Positions 33,575-42,588 of a stretch of DNA of 48,441 nucleotides are shown here, in pieces. The stretch lies in assembly GCA_019115085.1 (NCBI GenBank), contig DXEF01000023.1:1-48441 (forward strand), written 5' to 3'. The stretch's first letter is position 1. The number at the start of each line of letters is the position of its first letter. This DNA comes from Candidatus Agathobaculum pullicola (GTDB lineage: Bacteria > Bacillota > Clostridia > Oscillospirales > Butyricicoccaceae). The notes below the pieces were generated by a model. It was given only the letters and a program-made list of their open reading frames with translations, was not told where the DNA came from and did not search any database. The translations under genes were made by a program, and so were the position numbers.

Positions 33575-34609
33575 ATGGCTATCAATCTTGCAACCAAATA
33601 TTCCGATCAGATTGCAGAAGTATTCACCCGCGCGTCCTTTATCAAGGGCAAGACCGCCGAGACTTTCGACCTGACCGGTGTGAAAACCCTCAAGGTATAC
33701 ACGCCCATCACGGTGGAAGAGGTCGACTACGACCGCGATGGCGGTCTCAAGCGCTACGGCGACGTGACCGAAATGCAGGACGTTGTACAGGAGCTGACCA
33801 TGACGCAGGACAAAGCGTTCACGCTGACCATTGACAAGGGCAACAACCTTGACCAGAATCTGGTTAAGAACGCGGCCGACATGCTGCGCCTGCAACTGAA
33901 CGAAAAGTCCACGCCCGCGGCGGACAAGTATGCCTTCCAGCGCTTTGTCACCATGGCAGGCACGCTGGCCGAAAGCGACAAACCGACCAAGTCCAACATC
34001 ATCTCCAAGATTGCGGACGCCTCGCAGGCGCTCGACGACGCGCTGGTGCCGGATGACAACCGCTATCTGTATCTGACCAGCGAAATGTACAAGCTGGTCT
34101 GCACCTCGGACGAATTCGCGGGCGTGGATGTGCTCGCGCGTCAGTCTATCGCCAAGGGCGTCTGCGGCGAGGTGTTCGGTATGAACGTCGTGCGCGTCCC
34201 CAAAAGCTACCTGCCCAGCAACGTCTATTTCCTTGTCACGCACAAGGATGCGGTGCTCATGCCGTACAAGATTGCGGACGCGAAGGTACACGAGGACCCG
34301 GTCGGCGTGTCCGGCGCGCTGATTGAAGGCCGTCACTACTACGACGCCTATGTGCTGGGCGCAAAGTGCGGCGGCGTGTATGCGCTGGTCGAGACTGGTT
34401 CGATTTCCGCCGCGCCGAGCGTATCGGGCGGCAAAATCACCGGTACGGGCACGATCCGCTACACGCTGGACGGCTCGGACCCGCGCTATTCGGATTCCGC
34501 GAAGGACTATGTTCTGGATACCCCGCTGACCCCCGAGGATGGCTGCCAGATCCGTGCTTATGCGGTCGATAGCAGCAAATATCCGTCTCCCGTAGCCGCA
34601 GGTAACTAA
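33575..34609 (+). CDS. HK97-fold major capsid protein with C-terminal Ig-like domain
   Basis: 344 residues, with ATG after AGGAGG. The N-terminal part (MAINLATKYSDQIAEVF, SFIKGKTAETFDLTGVKTLKVYT cut at KGKTAETFDL, and DKAFTLTIDKGNNLDQ) and the middle DDALVPDDNRYLYLTSEMYKL are typical of Clostridia-phage capsid proteins of the HK97 fold. LPSNVYFLVTHKDAVLMPYKI fits the P-domain end. From about residue 294 a chitobiase/Ig-like tail is added (IRYTLDGSDPRYSDSAKDY), a type of domain often displayed on surfaces. Highest-copy virion protein of the module. Confidence 0.9.
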   Translation: MAINLATKYSDQIAEVFTRASFIKGKTAETFDLTGVKTLKVYTPITVEEVDYDRDGGLKRYGDVTEMQDVVQELTMTQDKAFTLTIDKGNNLDQNLVKNAADMLRLQLNEKSTPAADKYAFQRFVTMAGTLAESDKPTKSNIISKIADASQALDDALVPDDNRYLYLTSEMYKLVCTSDEFAGVDVLARQSIAKGVCGEVFGMNVVRVPKSYLPSNVYFLVTHKDAVLMPYKIADAKVHEDPVGVSGALIEGRHYYDAYVLGAKCGGVYALVETGSISAAPSVSGGKITGTGTIRYTLDGSDPRYSDSAKDYVLDTPLTPEDGCQIRAYAVDSSKYPSPVAAGN

Positions 34610-34632
34610 AAAAAGCCGCCCTATAGGGCGGC
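34608..34632 (-). terminator. Intrinsic terminator for leftward transcription at the end of the capsid gene
   Basis: The perfect palindrome GCCGCCCTATAGGGCGGC (34615-34632) is followed on the minus strand by T7, which overlaps the capsid gene stop codon. It would end a minus-strand transcript coming from the relic gene at 34673-34957. On the plus strand there is no T-run. Confidence 0.75.
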
Positions 34633-34640
34633 ATAGATAG

Positions 34641-34664
34641 GCTCCCAGCCTGACAGAAAGGCAG
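34641..34664 (+). repeat. 24-bp inverted repeat, left copy
   Basis: Begins GCTCCCAGCCTG and is the exact reverse complement of 35029-35052. Together they bound a 412-bp segment between the capsid and connector genes. The match does not extend beyond 24 bp on either side. Confidence 0.9.
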
Positions 34665-34672
34665 CTGCACTG

Positions 34673-34957
34673 CTTTGAAAGCCGGTCGATGTACTGCTTT
34701 GCCCGCACCAAATCCAAGCCTGTTTTCTCCCGCAGGGATTTGACCGCTTGCACCATCTGTCCGTTTTGCTTCATCTGCTTTTATTCATTTTGTAATATTT
34801 TATTGATATAATCCGTTTTGTAGTTGCCCTGTCCTGTTTGAGCCGCCAAGCCATCCAGCCGCTCTTCCCCTATTCGCATACGCCGCCGCAGCGTCTACAG
34901 CGATAAGAAGCCTGCGAGCATCAGGGCTGCTATCGCCAGCAAAAGCAGGTATTCCAT
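34673..34957 (-). pseudogene. Relic membrane-anchored L7/L12-CTD-like gene with two in-frame stops
   Basis: One frame reads MEYLLLLAIAALMLAGFLSL (membrane helix), TAG (34895-34897), RRRMRIGEERLDGLAAQTG and onward, TAA (34781-34783), then KQNGQMVQAVKSLREKTGLD and LVRAKQYIDRL. The last part resembles the ribosomal L7/L12 C-terminal domain ('viKavR..TGLgLkeAKdlVe'). Bacterial genes with a membrane helix, coiled segment and an L7/L12-like domain exist in Clostridia, so this looks like such a gene inactivated by two stops. A leftward terminator follows it. It lies wholly inside the inverted-repeat-bounded segment. Confidence 0.6.
34784..34812 (+). promoter_or_regulatory. Possible rightward promoter inside the inverted-repeat segment
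   Basis: TTCATT (34784-34789), a 17-bp spacer and TATAAT (34807-34812). The -35 is weak and the surroundings are AT-rich, so chance is possible. In the present orientation it would read toward the connector gene at 35077. Confidence 0.35.
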
Positions 34958-35028
34958 TACCTTGTTTACCCAATCGTATATGTTGCGCGCGGTGCAAGTG
35001 GCTCAACAAGCGATAAACTTTTTTATAT

Positions 35029-35052
35029 CTGCCTTTCTGTCAGGCTGGGAGC
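35029..35052 (-). repeat. 24-bp inverted repeat, right copy
   Basis: Exact reverse complement of 34641-34664, ending 24 bp before the connector gene start at 35077. No target-site duplication was seen next to the two copies. Confidence 0.9.
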
Positions 35053-35076
35053 GATTTCTTACGAGGAGGAACTCTA

Positions 35077-35444
35077 TGACCGGAATTGAATGTTACTGCG
35101 CCGCGCTCAACCTCTTGAGCGAAACACGCGACACCGGCTCATATTATGAGCAATTTGCGCTTGGCGCACTCAATCAGCTGCTGTCGTGCAGTCTGCGAGA
35201 AATCAACGCGCTGCGCACGGCACAGCGCGAAGAGGCGCTGACCGTGCCGCCGCGCTTGACTTCGCTGGAAGAGGACATTCCCGCGGATGACTGTCTTGTC
35301 AGCGAATGTTTCCCTTATGGTTTGGCTGCGCTGCTCGTGGCCGACGATGATAAGGCCAAATTCAACTGGGCGGCCTCGGAATATGCCGAACGTCTGCTGC
35401 GTCACTGCCCGGCGCAGTTGACCGCCGTACAGGAGATGATCTGA
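35077..35444 (+). CDS. Head-tail connector-like protein
   Basis: 122 residues; ATG at 35077 follows GAGGAGGAA. An all-helical small protein: CYCAALNLLSETRDTGS, YEQFALGALNQLLSCSLREIN, and DDDKAKFNWAASEYAERLL. Position between the capsid and stabilisation-like genes, size and helicity match the connector/adaptor slot (P22 gp4 or SPP1 gp15 place). No family motif is certain. Its stop overlaps the next start as ATGA. An upstream frame continuing from 34962 crosses the inverted repeat without a ribosome-binding site, so it was not chosen. Confidence 0.6.
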
Positions 35445-37264
35445 TGCGCGCCTATCAATTCCCGCAGACCGAGGTCGTGCGCGAAACGGTTGTCAGCAGC
35501 TTCGGCGGCGTGGATTTCCGCACCCATCCGACCAAGCTGTCGCTTTCGCGCTCCCCTGATATGCAAAATCTCATCTGTGACCAGAATGACTATCTGGTCA
35601 AGCGCACGGGCTGGCAAACCAAATTCACCTTTGAAGGCCCAATCTACGGTCTGTTTCCCCTGCCGGACAGCGCGGGGTTCGCGGTACACGCGGGCAAAAA
35701 GCTGTATATCCGGCCAATCAACGGCACGCAGACCGAATTGTGCACGGATATGAACGCGGACTTCTCTCAGTCTTTCGTGATGAACGGCGTGCTCTATCTG
35801 CTTGACGGCATGACCTTCCGCGCCGTGCGCCGTAAACAATCCGGAGATGGCTGGGAGGCTGTGCGCGTGCAGGACATCGCTTATGTACCGACCACAACCA
35901 TTTCCGCTCAGCCGACCGGCGGCGGCACCAGCCATGAAGCGATCAATTTGCTGACTCCCAAGCGCATCAACACCTTTATCGGAAATGGCTCGGCAACCCA
36001 GTTTCAGTTGGATGCAAAGAATCTGGATGACGCCGCGGTGACTGCCGCGGTCAACAATCAGGCGGTGACGGTTTCATCCGTCGACCGGGCAACCGGTCTG
36101 GTGACGCTTGCCGCCCCGCCTGCAAGCGGCAACGGACTGGCAAATGTCGCCATCACCTTTTCCAAGACCGTCGCGGGTTATGCCAACAAAATCAACCGCT
36201 GCCGCTTTGCCGGTCTGTACGGCGGCAAAAACGACACCCGCGTATTCCTCGCGGGCAACCCGGATGAGCCTGCCTGTGACTGGCAGAGTGGGCTGTATGA
36301 CCCCACCTATTTTCCGGATACCGGCTATACCCGCATGGGCACGGATGCCTCGGCAATTGTCGGCTATCTCAAACAGTATGAAAGCCAGCTCATTGTCAAG
36401 GCAGGCGGCGCACAGGAATCCGCCAGCTACCGACGTACGTTTACCCTCTCCGACGACGGCACGGCGCTTTATCCGCTCACGCAGGGCGCGCAGGGCGAAG
36501 GCGCGATTTGCTCGCGCAGCTTTGCCTCTCTGAACGATTTGCCCGTGTTCCTGTCCGCCCACGGTGTGCAGGGCGTGTTCGGCACGAGCGTTGCCGAACA
36601 GCGAACCATCCATTCCGTATCAGATGTGGTCACGCCCCGTCTGGAAACAGAGCCGGGGCTGGAAAACGCTTGCGCGATTGTATTTGAGGGCAAATACTAT
36701 CTGGCCATCAATGAACATGTCTATATTGCGGACGGCACGCTTGCCGATACCGACGGCAGTCCCACATGGTTTTACTGGACCAATGTACCCGCACAGTGTC
36801 TGGCCGTTCTGAACAACGAGCTATGGTTTGGCACAGCGGATGGCAAGCTATGCCGTTTTCGGCAAGCGGAGGAAGATAACGCCTACTGCGATGATGAAGC
36901 CGCCATCGACGCCTATTGGCGCACCCCCACCCTGCCGCTCGGCGACTGGGGACGGGTGAAAACCGTGCGTGACGTCATCCCCACGCTGATGCCACATTCG
37001 CGCTCAGGCGCAACCGTACAGTATGAAAGCGAGGACGGAAAAGTTCTGGCGCTCTCGCGCAACATGGATTTGTTCTCGTTTAAAACACTGGATTTCTCAC
37101 GGTTTTCTTTCCGCTGCATTCCGGGTGCACTGAGCTACCGCACCCGCTACCGTCAGCATCGCATGCCGCTGCTCGCTGTGCGCATCGGCAACGACCGGGT
37201 TGGCGAGCCGTTCGGACTGCTGGCGCTAACCATCCGGTGGACAACCGGACAAACCATTATCTAA
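35444..37264 (+). CDS. Packaged-DNA stabilisation-like (beta-propeller) protein
   Basis: 606 residues. After a short opening (SSFGGVDFRTHPTKLSLSRS) come repeated beta-rich blades: NLICDQNDYLVKRTGWQTK, KKLYIRPINGTQTELC, RVFLAGNPDEPACDW, LPVFLSAHGVQGVFGTS, CAIVFEGKYYLAINEHVYI and NELWFGTADGKLCRF. The layout recalls P22 gp10, a beta-propeller plug below the portal, which has the same mix of 'yf-sGy-lrs-pG' opening and surface reads. An insertion at about residues 160-250 (TPKRINTFIGNGSATQFQLD) looks like an added beta domain. The family match is by architecture, not by a defining motif. Confidence 0.55.
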   Translation: MRAYQFPQTEVVRETVVSSFGGVDFRTHPTKLSLSRSPDMQNLICDQNDYLVKRTGWQTKFTFEGPIYGLFPLPDSAGFAVHAGKKLYIRPINGTQTELCTDMNADFSQSFVMNGVLYLLDGMTFRAVRRKQSGDGWEAVRVQDIAYVPTTTISAQPTGGGTSHEAINLLTPKRINTFIGNGSATQFQLDAKNLDDAAVTAAVNNQAVTVSSVDRATGLVTLAAPPASGNGLANVAITFSKTVAGYANKINRCRFAGLYGGKNDTRVFLAGNPDEPACDWQSGLYDPTYFPDTGYTRMGTDASAIVGYLKQYESQLIVKAGGAQESASYRRTFTLSDDGTALYPLTQGAQGEGAICSRSFASLNDLPVFLSAHGVQGVFGTSVAEQRTIHSVSDVVTPRLETEPGLENACAIVFEGKYYLAINEHVYIADGTLADTDGSPTWFYWTNVPAQCLAVLNNELWFGTADGKLCRFRQAEEDNAYCDDEAAIDAYWRTPTLPLGDWGRVKTVRDVIPTLMPHSRSGATVQYESEDGKVLALSRNMDLFSFKTLDFSRFSFRCIPGALSYRTRYRQHRMPLLAVRIGNDRVGEPFGLLALTIRWTTGQTII

Positions 37265-37282
37265 GAAAGGAGGAGATTTCGG

Positions 37283-38197
37283 ATGGCAACCAGTTACAAC
37301 AAGGATTTTGACTATGCTGAGGCGATTGCGAGCACACAGGATGCCGGTGAACGGCAGCAGCTGCTTGCCGCGCGCCAGAGCAAAATCGAGGGCGAGGGAC
37401 TGGCAGGCAAGGTTGCGTCCAACGACGCTGTTTCCACCTGGAATGGCGATTACCGTCCCTATTCGGTCTCCAGCACGGAGCGCGGCGGCAGCGAGGTCAG
37501 CCGATTATACGATGCAGCCGAACAAGCACGGTTGCAGCGCTTGGAGGCTGCTCGTACACGCATCCAACAACAGCTTCAGAGCAACCTATCCGCGATCGAA
37601 AGCGATTATATCGCCGGCATGAGGCAAACCGATATCAACGCACGCCAATCCGTGATTTCCAACGAGGAAACGCTGGCTGCACTCGGTCTGAACATGGGCG
37701 CACGGGGCGCCGCCGCTACCTCGGGCGCCGCGGAAACCAGCCGCATTGCCATTGACAACCAATACCGCAGCGATCTCAACGCGCTGGGTCAGGCGCGTCT
37801 TGCCGCGCGCGCGGCCGCACAGGACAGCGCCTCCGCGCAGCAAGCCGCTTTGGAGAACGATTACTTCACCGCCTCGGAAAACGCGTCGCTCCAGCAGGCA
37901 CAGTCCGCGCTGACGCAGTTCAACACCGACCGGAATTACAGCCTGTCGGTTGCCGGACTGACCGGTTTTCTTAACGGCACGCCTACACTGGCCTATCGGG
38001 ATTATGCTTCCGGTTTGACCAGTCAGGCGCAGACACAGGCTTACGAACAAGCCTTCAATCGCTGGAAAACGTCCGGCTACGTGCAGTCGGGTGACGCCGC
38101 TATTCTCGGTGTGCCTGCCGGCACGCCGACCGCGGATGCCACCTACAAAAACGCCAGTCTGTCCTTACAGCAGTGGAAGGCCGGATATTGGTATTAA
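37283..38197 (+). CDS. Long helical ejection/internal-virion-like protein
   Basis: 304 residues, with ATG after AAAGGAGGAG. Mostly Ala/Gln/Ser-rich helix: LYDAAEQARLQRLEAARTRI, QQQLQSNLSAIESDYIAGM, NEETLAALGLNMGARGAAAT, then SAQQAALENDYFTASENAS. The C-terminal part (QAFNRWKTSGYVQ, SLQQWKAGYWY) is aromatic. Proteins with the pattern 'Y....a.l..l...y......n.....GlnsGa.g.a' occur at the end of head modules in Clostridia phages. Long coiled proteins in this position can be injected with the DNA. No enzymatic motif is seen. Last gene of the module. Confidence 0.5.
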   Translation: MATSYNKDFDYAEAIASTQDAGERQQLLAARQSKIEGEGLAGKVASNDAVSTWNGDYRPYSVSSTERGGSEVSRLYDAAEQARLQRLEAARTRIQQQLQSNLSAIESDYIAGMRQTDINARQSVISNEETLAALGLNMGARGAAATSGAAETSRIAIDNQYRSDLNALGQARLAARAAAQDSASAQQAALENDYFTASENASLQQAQSALTQFNTDRNYSLSVAGLTGFLNGTPTLAYRDYASGLTSQAQTQAYEQAFNRWKTSGYVQSGDAAILGVPAGTPTADATYKNASLSLQQWKAGYWY

Positions 38198-38214
38198 CAT
38201 ACATTTTTCTGTAT

Positions 38215-38254
38215 AAAAAGCCGGTCTCTGCATTTATCGCAGAGACCGGCTTTT
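38215..38254 (+). terminator. Strong terminator ending the head module
   Basis: A 12-bp stem (GCCGGTCTCTGC/GCAGAGACCGGC, 38220-38250) around a 7-base loop, preceded by A5 and followed by T4. It lies 18 bp after the last gene. Confidence 0.93.
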
Positions 38255-38497
38255 GAAAGAAATGAAGATGTGGGCTAAGTTATTGAATGTTTTACACCAT
38301 AGTTGTTCGTTATTCTACAGCGGAGCAACCAATCATCTTGTATAAACAATCATATCACAGCCCTATTCTGAGGTCAACACTTTTCTCTTACAAATACTTG
38401 TATAATTTCTTACATGTTCCATATTCTTGGATTTTTATGCCTTTTTCGTGGAGAAATCTGTATTTTCGACCGACATCAAATTTACTCCCCGCAAAGC
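38255..38497. other. Intergenic region between phage module and eno
   Basis: About 240 bp, AT-rich, with no gene on either strand. A TATAAT at about 38400 on the plus strand is not followed by a reading frame. No sequence matching the left edge of the module (29431-29602) was seen by eye. Confidence 0.4.
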
Positions 38498-38529
38498 AAA
38501 AGCCGTTCATCTTTCGATGAACGGCTTTT
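38498..38529 (-). terminator. Terminator of the glycolytic cluster
   Basis: AGCCGTTCATC (38501-38511) and GATGAACGGCT (38516-38526) pair around TTTC, with A and T runs on both sides. It lies 17 bp after the eno stop. Confidence 0.92.
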
Positions 38530-38545
38530 AAACCTATGCGAATAC

Positions 38546-39880
<1,335 letters not shown>

Positions 39881-39912
39881 TTATTTCAAATTTAGGGGTA
39901 CGCAATAAATAA

Positions 39913-41595
39913 TTACTTGATGAGCAGGCTGTGGCCGGTCATTTCCTCCGGCTGCGGCAGGCCCATCATCTCGAGCAGCGTCGGCGCCAGATCCGCCAGC
40001 ACGCCGCCCTCTGCCAGCTTGCCCGGATGGCCCACCATCACCAGCGGCACCGGATTGGTCGAGTGTGCGGTGAACGGGGTTACGCCGTCTGCATCGAGCA
40101 TCTGGTCAACGTTGCCGTGGTCGGCGGTGATCAGGCACTGACCGCCCATCTTGAGGATGGCGTCCACTACCTTGCCCACGCCGTCATCGGTCGCTTCGAT
40201 GGCCTTGACGGCAGCATCGAACACGCCGGTATGGCCGACCATATCGCAGTTGGCAAAGTTCAAAACGATTACGTCATACTTGCCGGACAGGATGCGCCGC
40301 ACGCACTCCTCGGTCACGGCAGGCTCGCTCATCTCCGGTTGGAGGTCGTAAGTGGCCACCTTGGGAGACGGAATCAGCGCGCGGTCCTCGCCCGGGTATT
40401 CCTTCTCCACGCCGCCGTTGAAGAAGAAGGTAACGTGCGCGTACTTCTCGGTCTCTGCGATACGCAGCTGGGTCAGACCCTTGTCCGAAATATACTCGCC
40501 GAAGGTGTTCTTCAGGCTCTGCGGCTTGAAGGCAACCTCAACGCCGGCGATGGTCGCGTCATACTGCGTCATGCAGACGTAGTGAATGTTGCGGCGCTGG
40601 CGCTTGAAGCCGTCAAACTCATGGTCGACAAACGCACGGGTGATTTCACGCGCACGGTCGGGACGGAAGTTTGCAAAGATGATCGCGTCGTCATCGCGAA
40701 CGGTCGCGCCCTCGGTCACGATGACCGGAACGACAAACTCATCGGTGACGCCCGCGTCATACGACTTTTGCATGGCCTCATGCGCGGTAGCGGCGTGCTC
40801 GCCGATGCCCTCGGCAATCGCCTGATAGGCTTTTTCCACGCGGTCCCAGCGCTTGTCGCGGTCCATCGCGTAGTAACGGCCGGAAACCGTGGCAATGCAG
40901 CCAAGCTCCAGCGTATCGATCTTGTTCTGCAGACGGTCAATATACTCGATACCGGACTGCGGAGGCGTGTCACGGCCGTCCATAAAGCAGTGGAAGCATA
41001 CCTTGCGCAGACCGTTGCGGCGCGCCAGCTCGAGCAGCGCGAACATATGGTCGATGTGCGAGTGTACGCCGCCGTCGGACAGCAGACCAAAGATGTGCAG
41101 CGTGGAATCAAACCACTTGCACTGGTTGATTGCGCTCATCAGCGCCTCATTCGAGAAGAAATCGCCGTCCTGAATGGACTTGGTGATGCGGGTCAGCTCC
41201 TGATAGACGATGCGGCCCGCGCCAATATTGGTGTGGCCAACCTCAGAGTTGCCCATCTGGCCATCCGGCAGACCAACATCCAAGCCAGAAGCGCCGATAT
41301 ATACCAGCGGGTTTTCCTTGAAGATACGGTCAAGATTCGGGGTATTCGCCGCCTCAATCGCGTTACCCTTTTTCTCTTCGCGGTGACCAAAGCCATCCAT
41401 GATGATCAGCGCGGTCGGCTTTTTCGGCTCGTCCGCCTTGTTTGCCGCCGCCTTGCGGGTGGTGGTCTTTTTGGCAGCCGTTGCCTTTTTGGCAGCGGAC
41501 TTTTCCTCAGCCGTAACTTCCGCCTGAGAAGCCTCTGTCACGGCTACATTTTCCTCTTCGATTGCCGCCTTGCTCGGCACATTTTGCTTTTTCAT
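39913..41595 (-). CDS. gpmI: 2,3-bisphosphoglycerate-independent phosphoglycerate mutase with basic N-terminal tail
   Basis: 560 residues from the ATG at 41595. The enzyme core (from about residue 60) is normal: TALIIMDGFGHREEKKGNAI, catalytic Ser in PDGQMGNSEVGHTNIGAGR, MDGRDTPPQSG, NFRPDRAREITR, NFANCDMVGHTGVFDA and LITADHGNVDQM. It interconverts 3- and 2-phosphoglycerate using two manganese ions. Unusually, the first 60 residues form a Lys/Ala/Thr/Glu tail (EEKSAAKKATAAKKTTTRKA) like a histone H1 tail; standard GpmI is about 510 residues and lacks it. It sits between tpiA and eno. The tail could be disordered, regulatory or nucleic-acid binding. Confidence 0.95.
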   Translation of the reverse strand: MKKQNVPSKAAIEEENVAVTEASQAEVTAEEKSAAKKATAAKKTTTRKAAANKADEPKKPTALIIMDGFGHREEKKGNAIEAANTPNLDRIFKENPLVYIGASGLDVGLPDGQMGNSEVGHTNIGAGRIVYQELTRITKSIQDGDFFSNEALMSAINQCKWFDSTLHIFGLLSDGGVHSHIDHMFALLELARRNGLRKVCFHCFMDGRDTPPQSGIEYIDRLQNKIDTLELGCIATVSGRYYAMDRDKRWDRVEKAYQAIAEGIGEHAATAHEAMQKSYDAGVTDEFVVPVIVTEGATVRDDDAIIFANFRPDRAREITRAFVDHEFDGFKRQRRNIHYVCMTQYDATIAGVEVAFKPQSLKNTFGEYISDKGLTQLRIAETEKYAHVTFFFNGGVEKEYPGEDRALIPSPKVATYDLQPEMSEPAVTEECVRRILSGKYDVIVLNFANCDMVGHTGVFDAAVKAIEATDDGVGKVVDAILKMGGQCLITADHGNVDQMLDADGVTPFTAHSTNPVPLVMVGHPGKLAEGGVLADLAPTLLEMMGLPQPEEMTGHSLLIK

Positions 41596-41703
41596 ACTCT
41601 TACTTACTCCTTTACAAAGGCGGACGAAAGGGGACAACGCTGTTTCCGATGTCCCCTCCCGCACGCACGGCGCGGGGAGTAAACCCTCACCGTAATTCTT
41701 ATC

Positions 41704-42474
41704 TTATTGATTCGCTGCTTCGACAATGGTGGCGAAGTCAGCGCTCTTCAGGGAGGCGCCGCCGATCAGGCCGCCGTCAACATCCGGCTGAGCCAGCAGC
41801 TCGGCTGCGTTGTTGGCGTTCATCGAACCACCGTACTGGATGGTGATGCCGCGGGCCGCACGCGCGCCATACTTCTCGCGCAGGCAATCGCGGATAGCGC
41901 CGCAAACCTCGCCCGCCTGCTCGGAGGTAGCGGTCTTGCCGGTGCCAATCGCCCAGATCGGCTCGTAAGCGATAACAACCTTCTTGACATCCTCCACAGC
42001 AACGCCCTGCAGAGCGATCTTAATCTGCTTGCGGATAACCTCCATGGTTACATCCTGCTCGCGCTCGGTCAGGCTCTCGCCAACGCACAGGATCGGACGC
42101 AGGCCATTTTCCAGCGCAACCAGAACCTTCTTCTTGCAGGCCTCGTCGGTTTCGTTAAAGTACTGACGGCGCTCGGAGTGGCCGATGATAACGTACTTCA
42201 CGCCCAGTTCCTTGAGCATATCGGCAGAAATCTCGCCCGTGAACGCGCCGGACTTCTCAAAATGCATATTTTCCGCACCGATGGCAATTTTGGAGCCCTT
42301 GGCCGCCTTGACAGCAGCCTGAATATCGGTAAACGGCACGCAAAGAACCATCTCGCACCACTTGGTCTTGGAGAGCAGCGGCTTCATCTCTTCGATGAGG
42401 GCCTTTGCCTCGGCCGGCGTCTTGTTCATCTTCCAGTTGCCGGCGATGATGGTCTTACGGTATCTGCGATTCAT
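41704..42474 (-). CDS. tpiA: Triosephosphate isomerase
   Basis: 256 residues, with ATG after AAAGGGG. Canonical motifs: [10 protein letters not shown] (substrate Asn and Lys), [12 protein letters not shown] (His), [16 protein letters not shown] (base Glu, flexible loop) and [12 protein letters not shown] with GGLIGGASL for phosphate binding. It converts dihydroxyacetone phosphate to glyceraldehyde 3-phosphate. It lies between pgk and gpmI. No gap gene is in the cluster. Compare with the divergent copy at 180-1016. Confidence 0.97.
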   Translation of the reverse strand: MNRRYRKTIIAGNWKMNKTPAEAKALIEEMKPLLSKTKWCEMVLCVPFTDIQAAVKAAKGSKIAIGAENMHFEKSGAFTGEISADMLKELGVKYVIIGHSERRQYFNETDEACKKKVLVALENGLRPILCVGESLTEREQDVTMEVIRKQIKIALQGVAVEDVKKVVIAYEPIWAIGTGKTATSEQAGEVCGAIRDCLREKYGARAARGITIQYGGSMNANNAAELLAQPDVDGGLIGGASLKSADFATIVEAANQ

Positions 42475-42588
42475 TTTGGTTTTACCCCTTTCAAACTTTT
42501 CGACGGCGTATCCGTCCTGATCAATATGTACTATAGCGGGGCAGCTTACGCCCCGATATACAGTACATTTTCGCGCAAAATGCGCAAA

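Larger units (their letters stand above)
29603..38254 (+). mobile_element. Isolated phage head and DNA-packaging module
   Basis: Nine plus-strand genes run TerS-like, TerL, small membrane protein, portal, scaffold-like, major capsid, connector-like, stabilisation-like, ejection-like, closed by a strong terminator. The set matches the head half of a P22-type short-tailed phage. No integrase, repressor, replication, tail-fibre, lysin or holin gene is recognised, and no flanking direct repeats were seen by eye. Both neighbours (the Cof phosphatase and eno) are intact host genes on the opposite strand. It may be a decayed prophage, a satellite or a domesticated particle-forming module. Confidence 0.8.

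Noticed and set aside
33419-34774. Long minus-strand frame across the capsid gene
   Set aside because: Only its first 34 residues (L7/L12-like relic) are meaningful. The rest is the shadow of the capsid gene and lies past a leftward terminator.
29431-38545. Search for direct repeats flanking the phage module as att sites
   Set aside because: No repeat of useful length was seen by eye between 29431-29602 and 38255-38497. A computed search is still needed.
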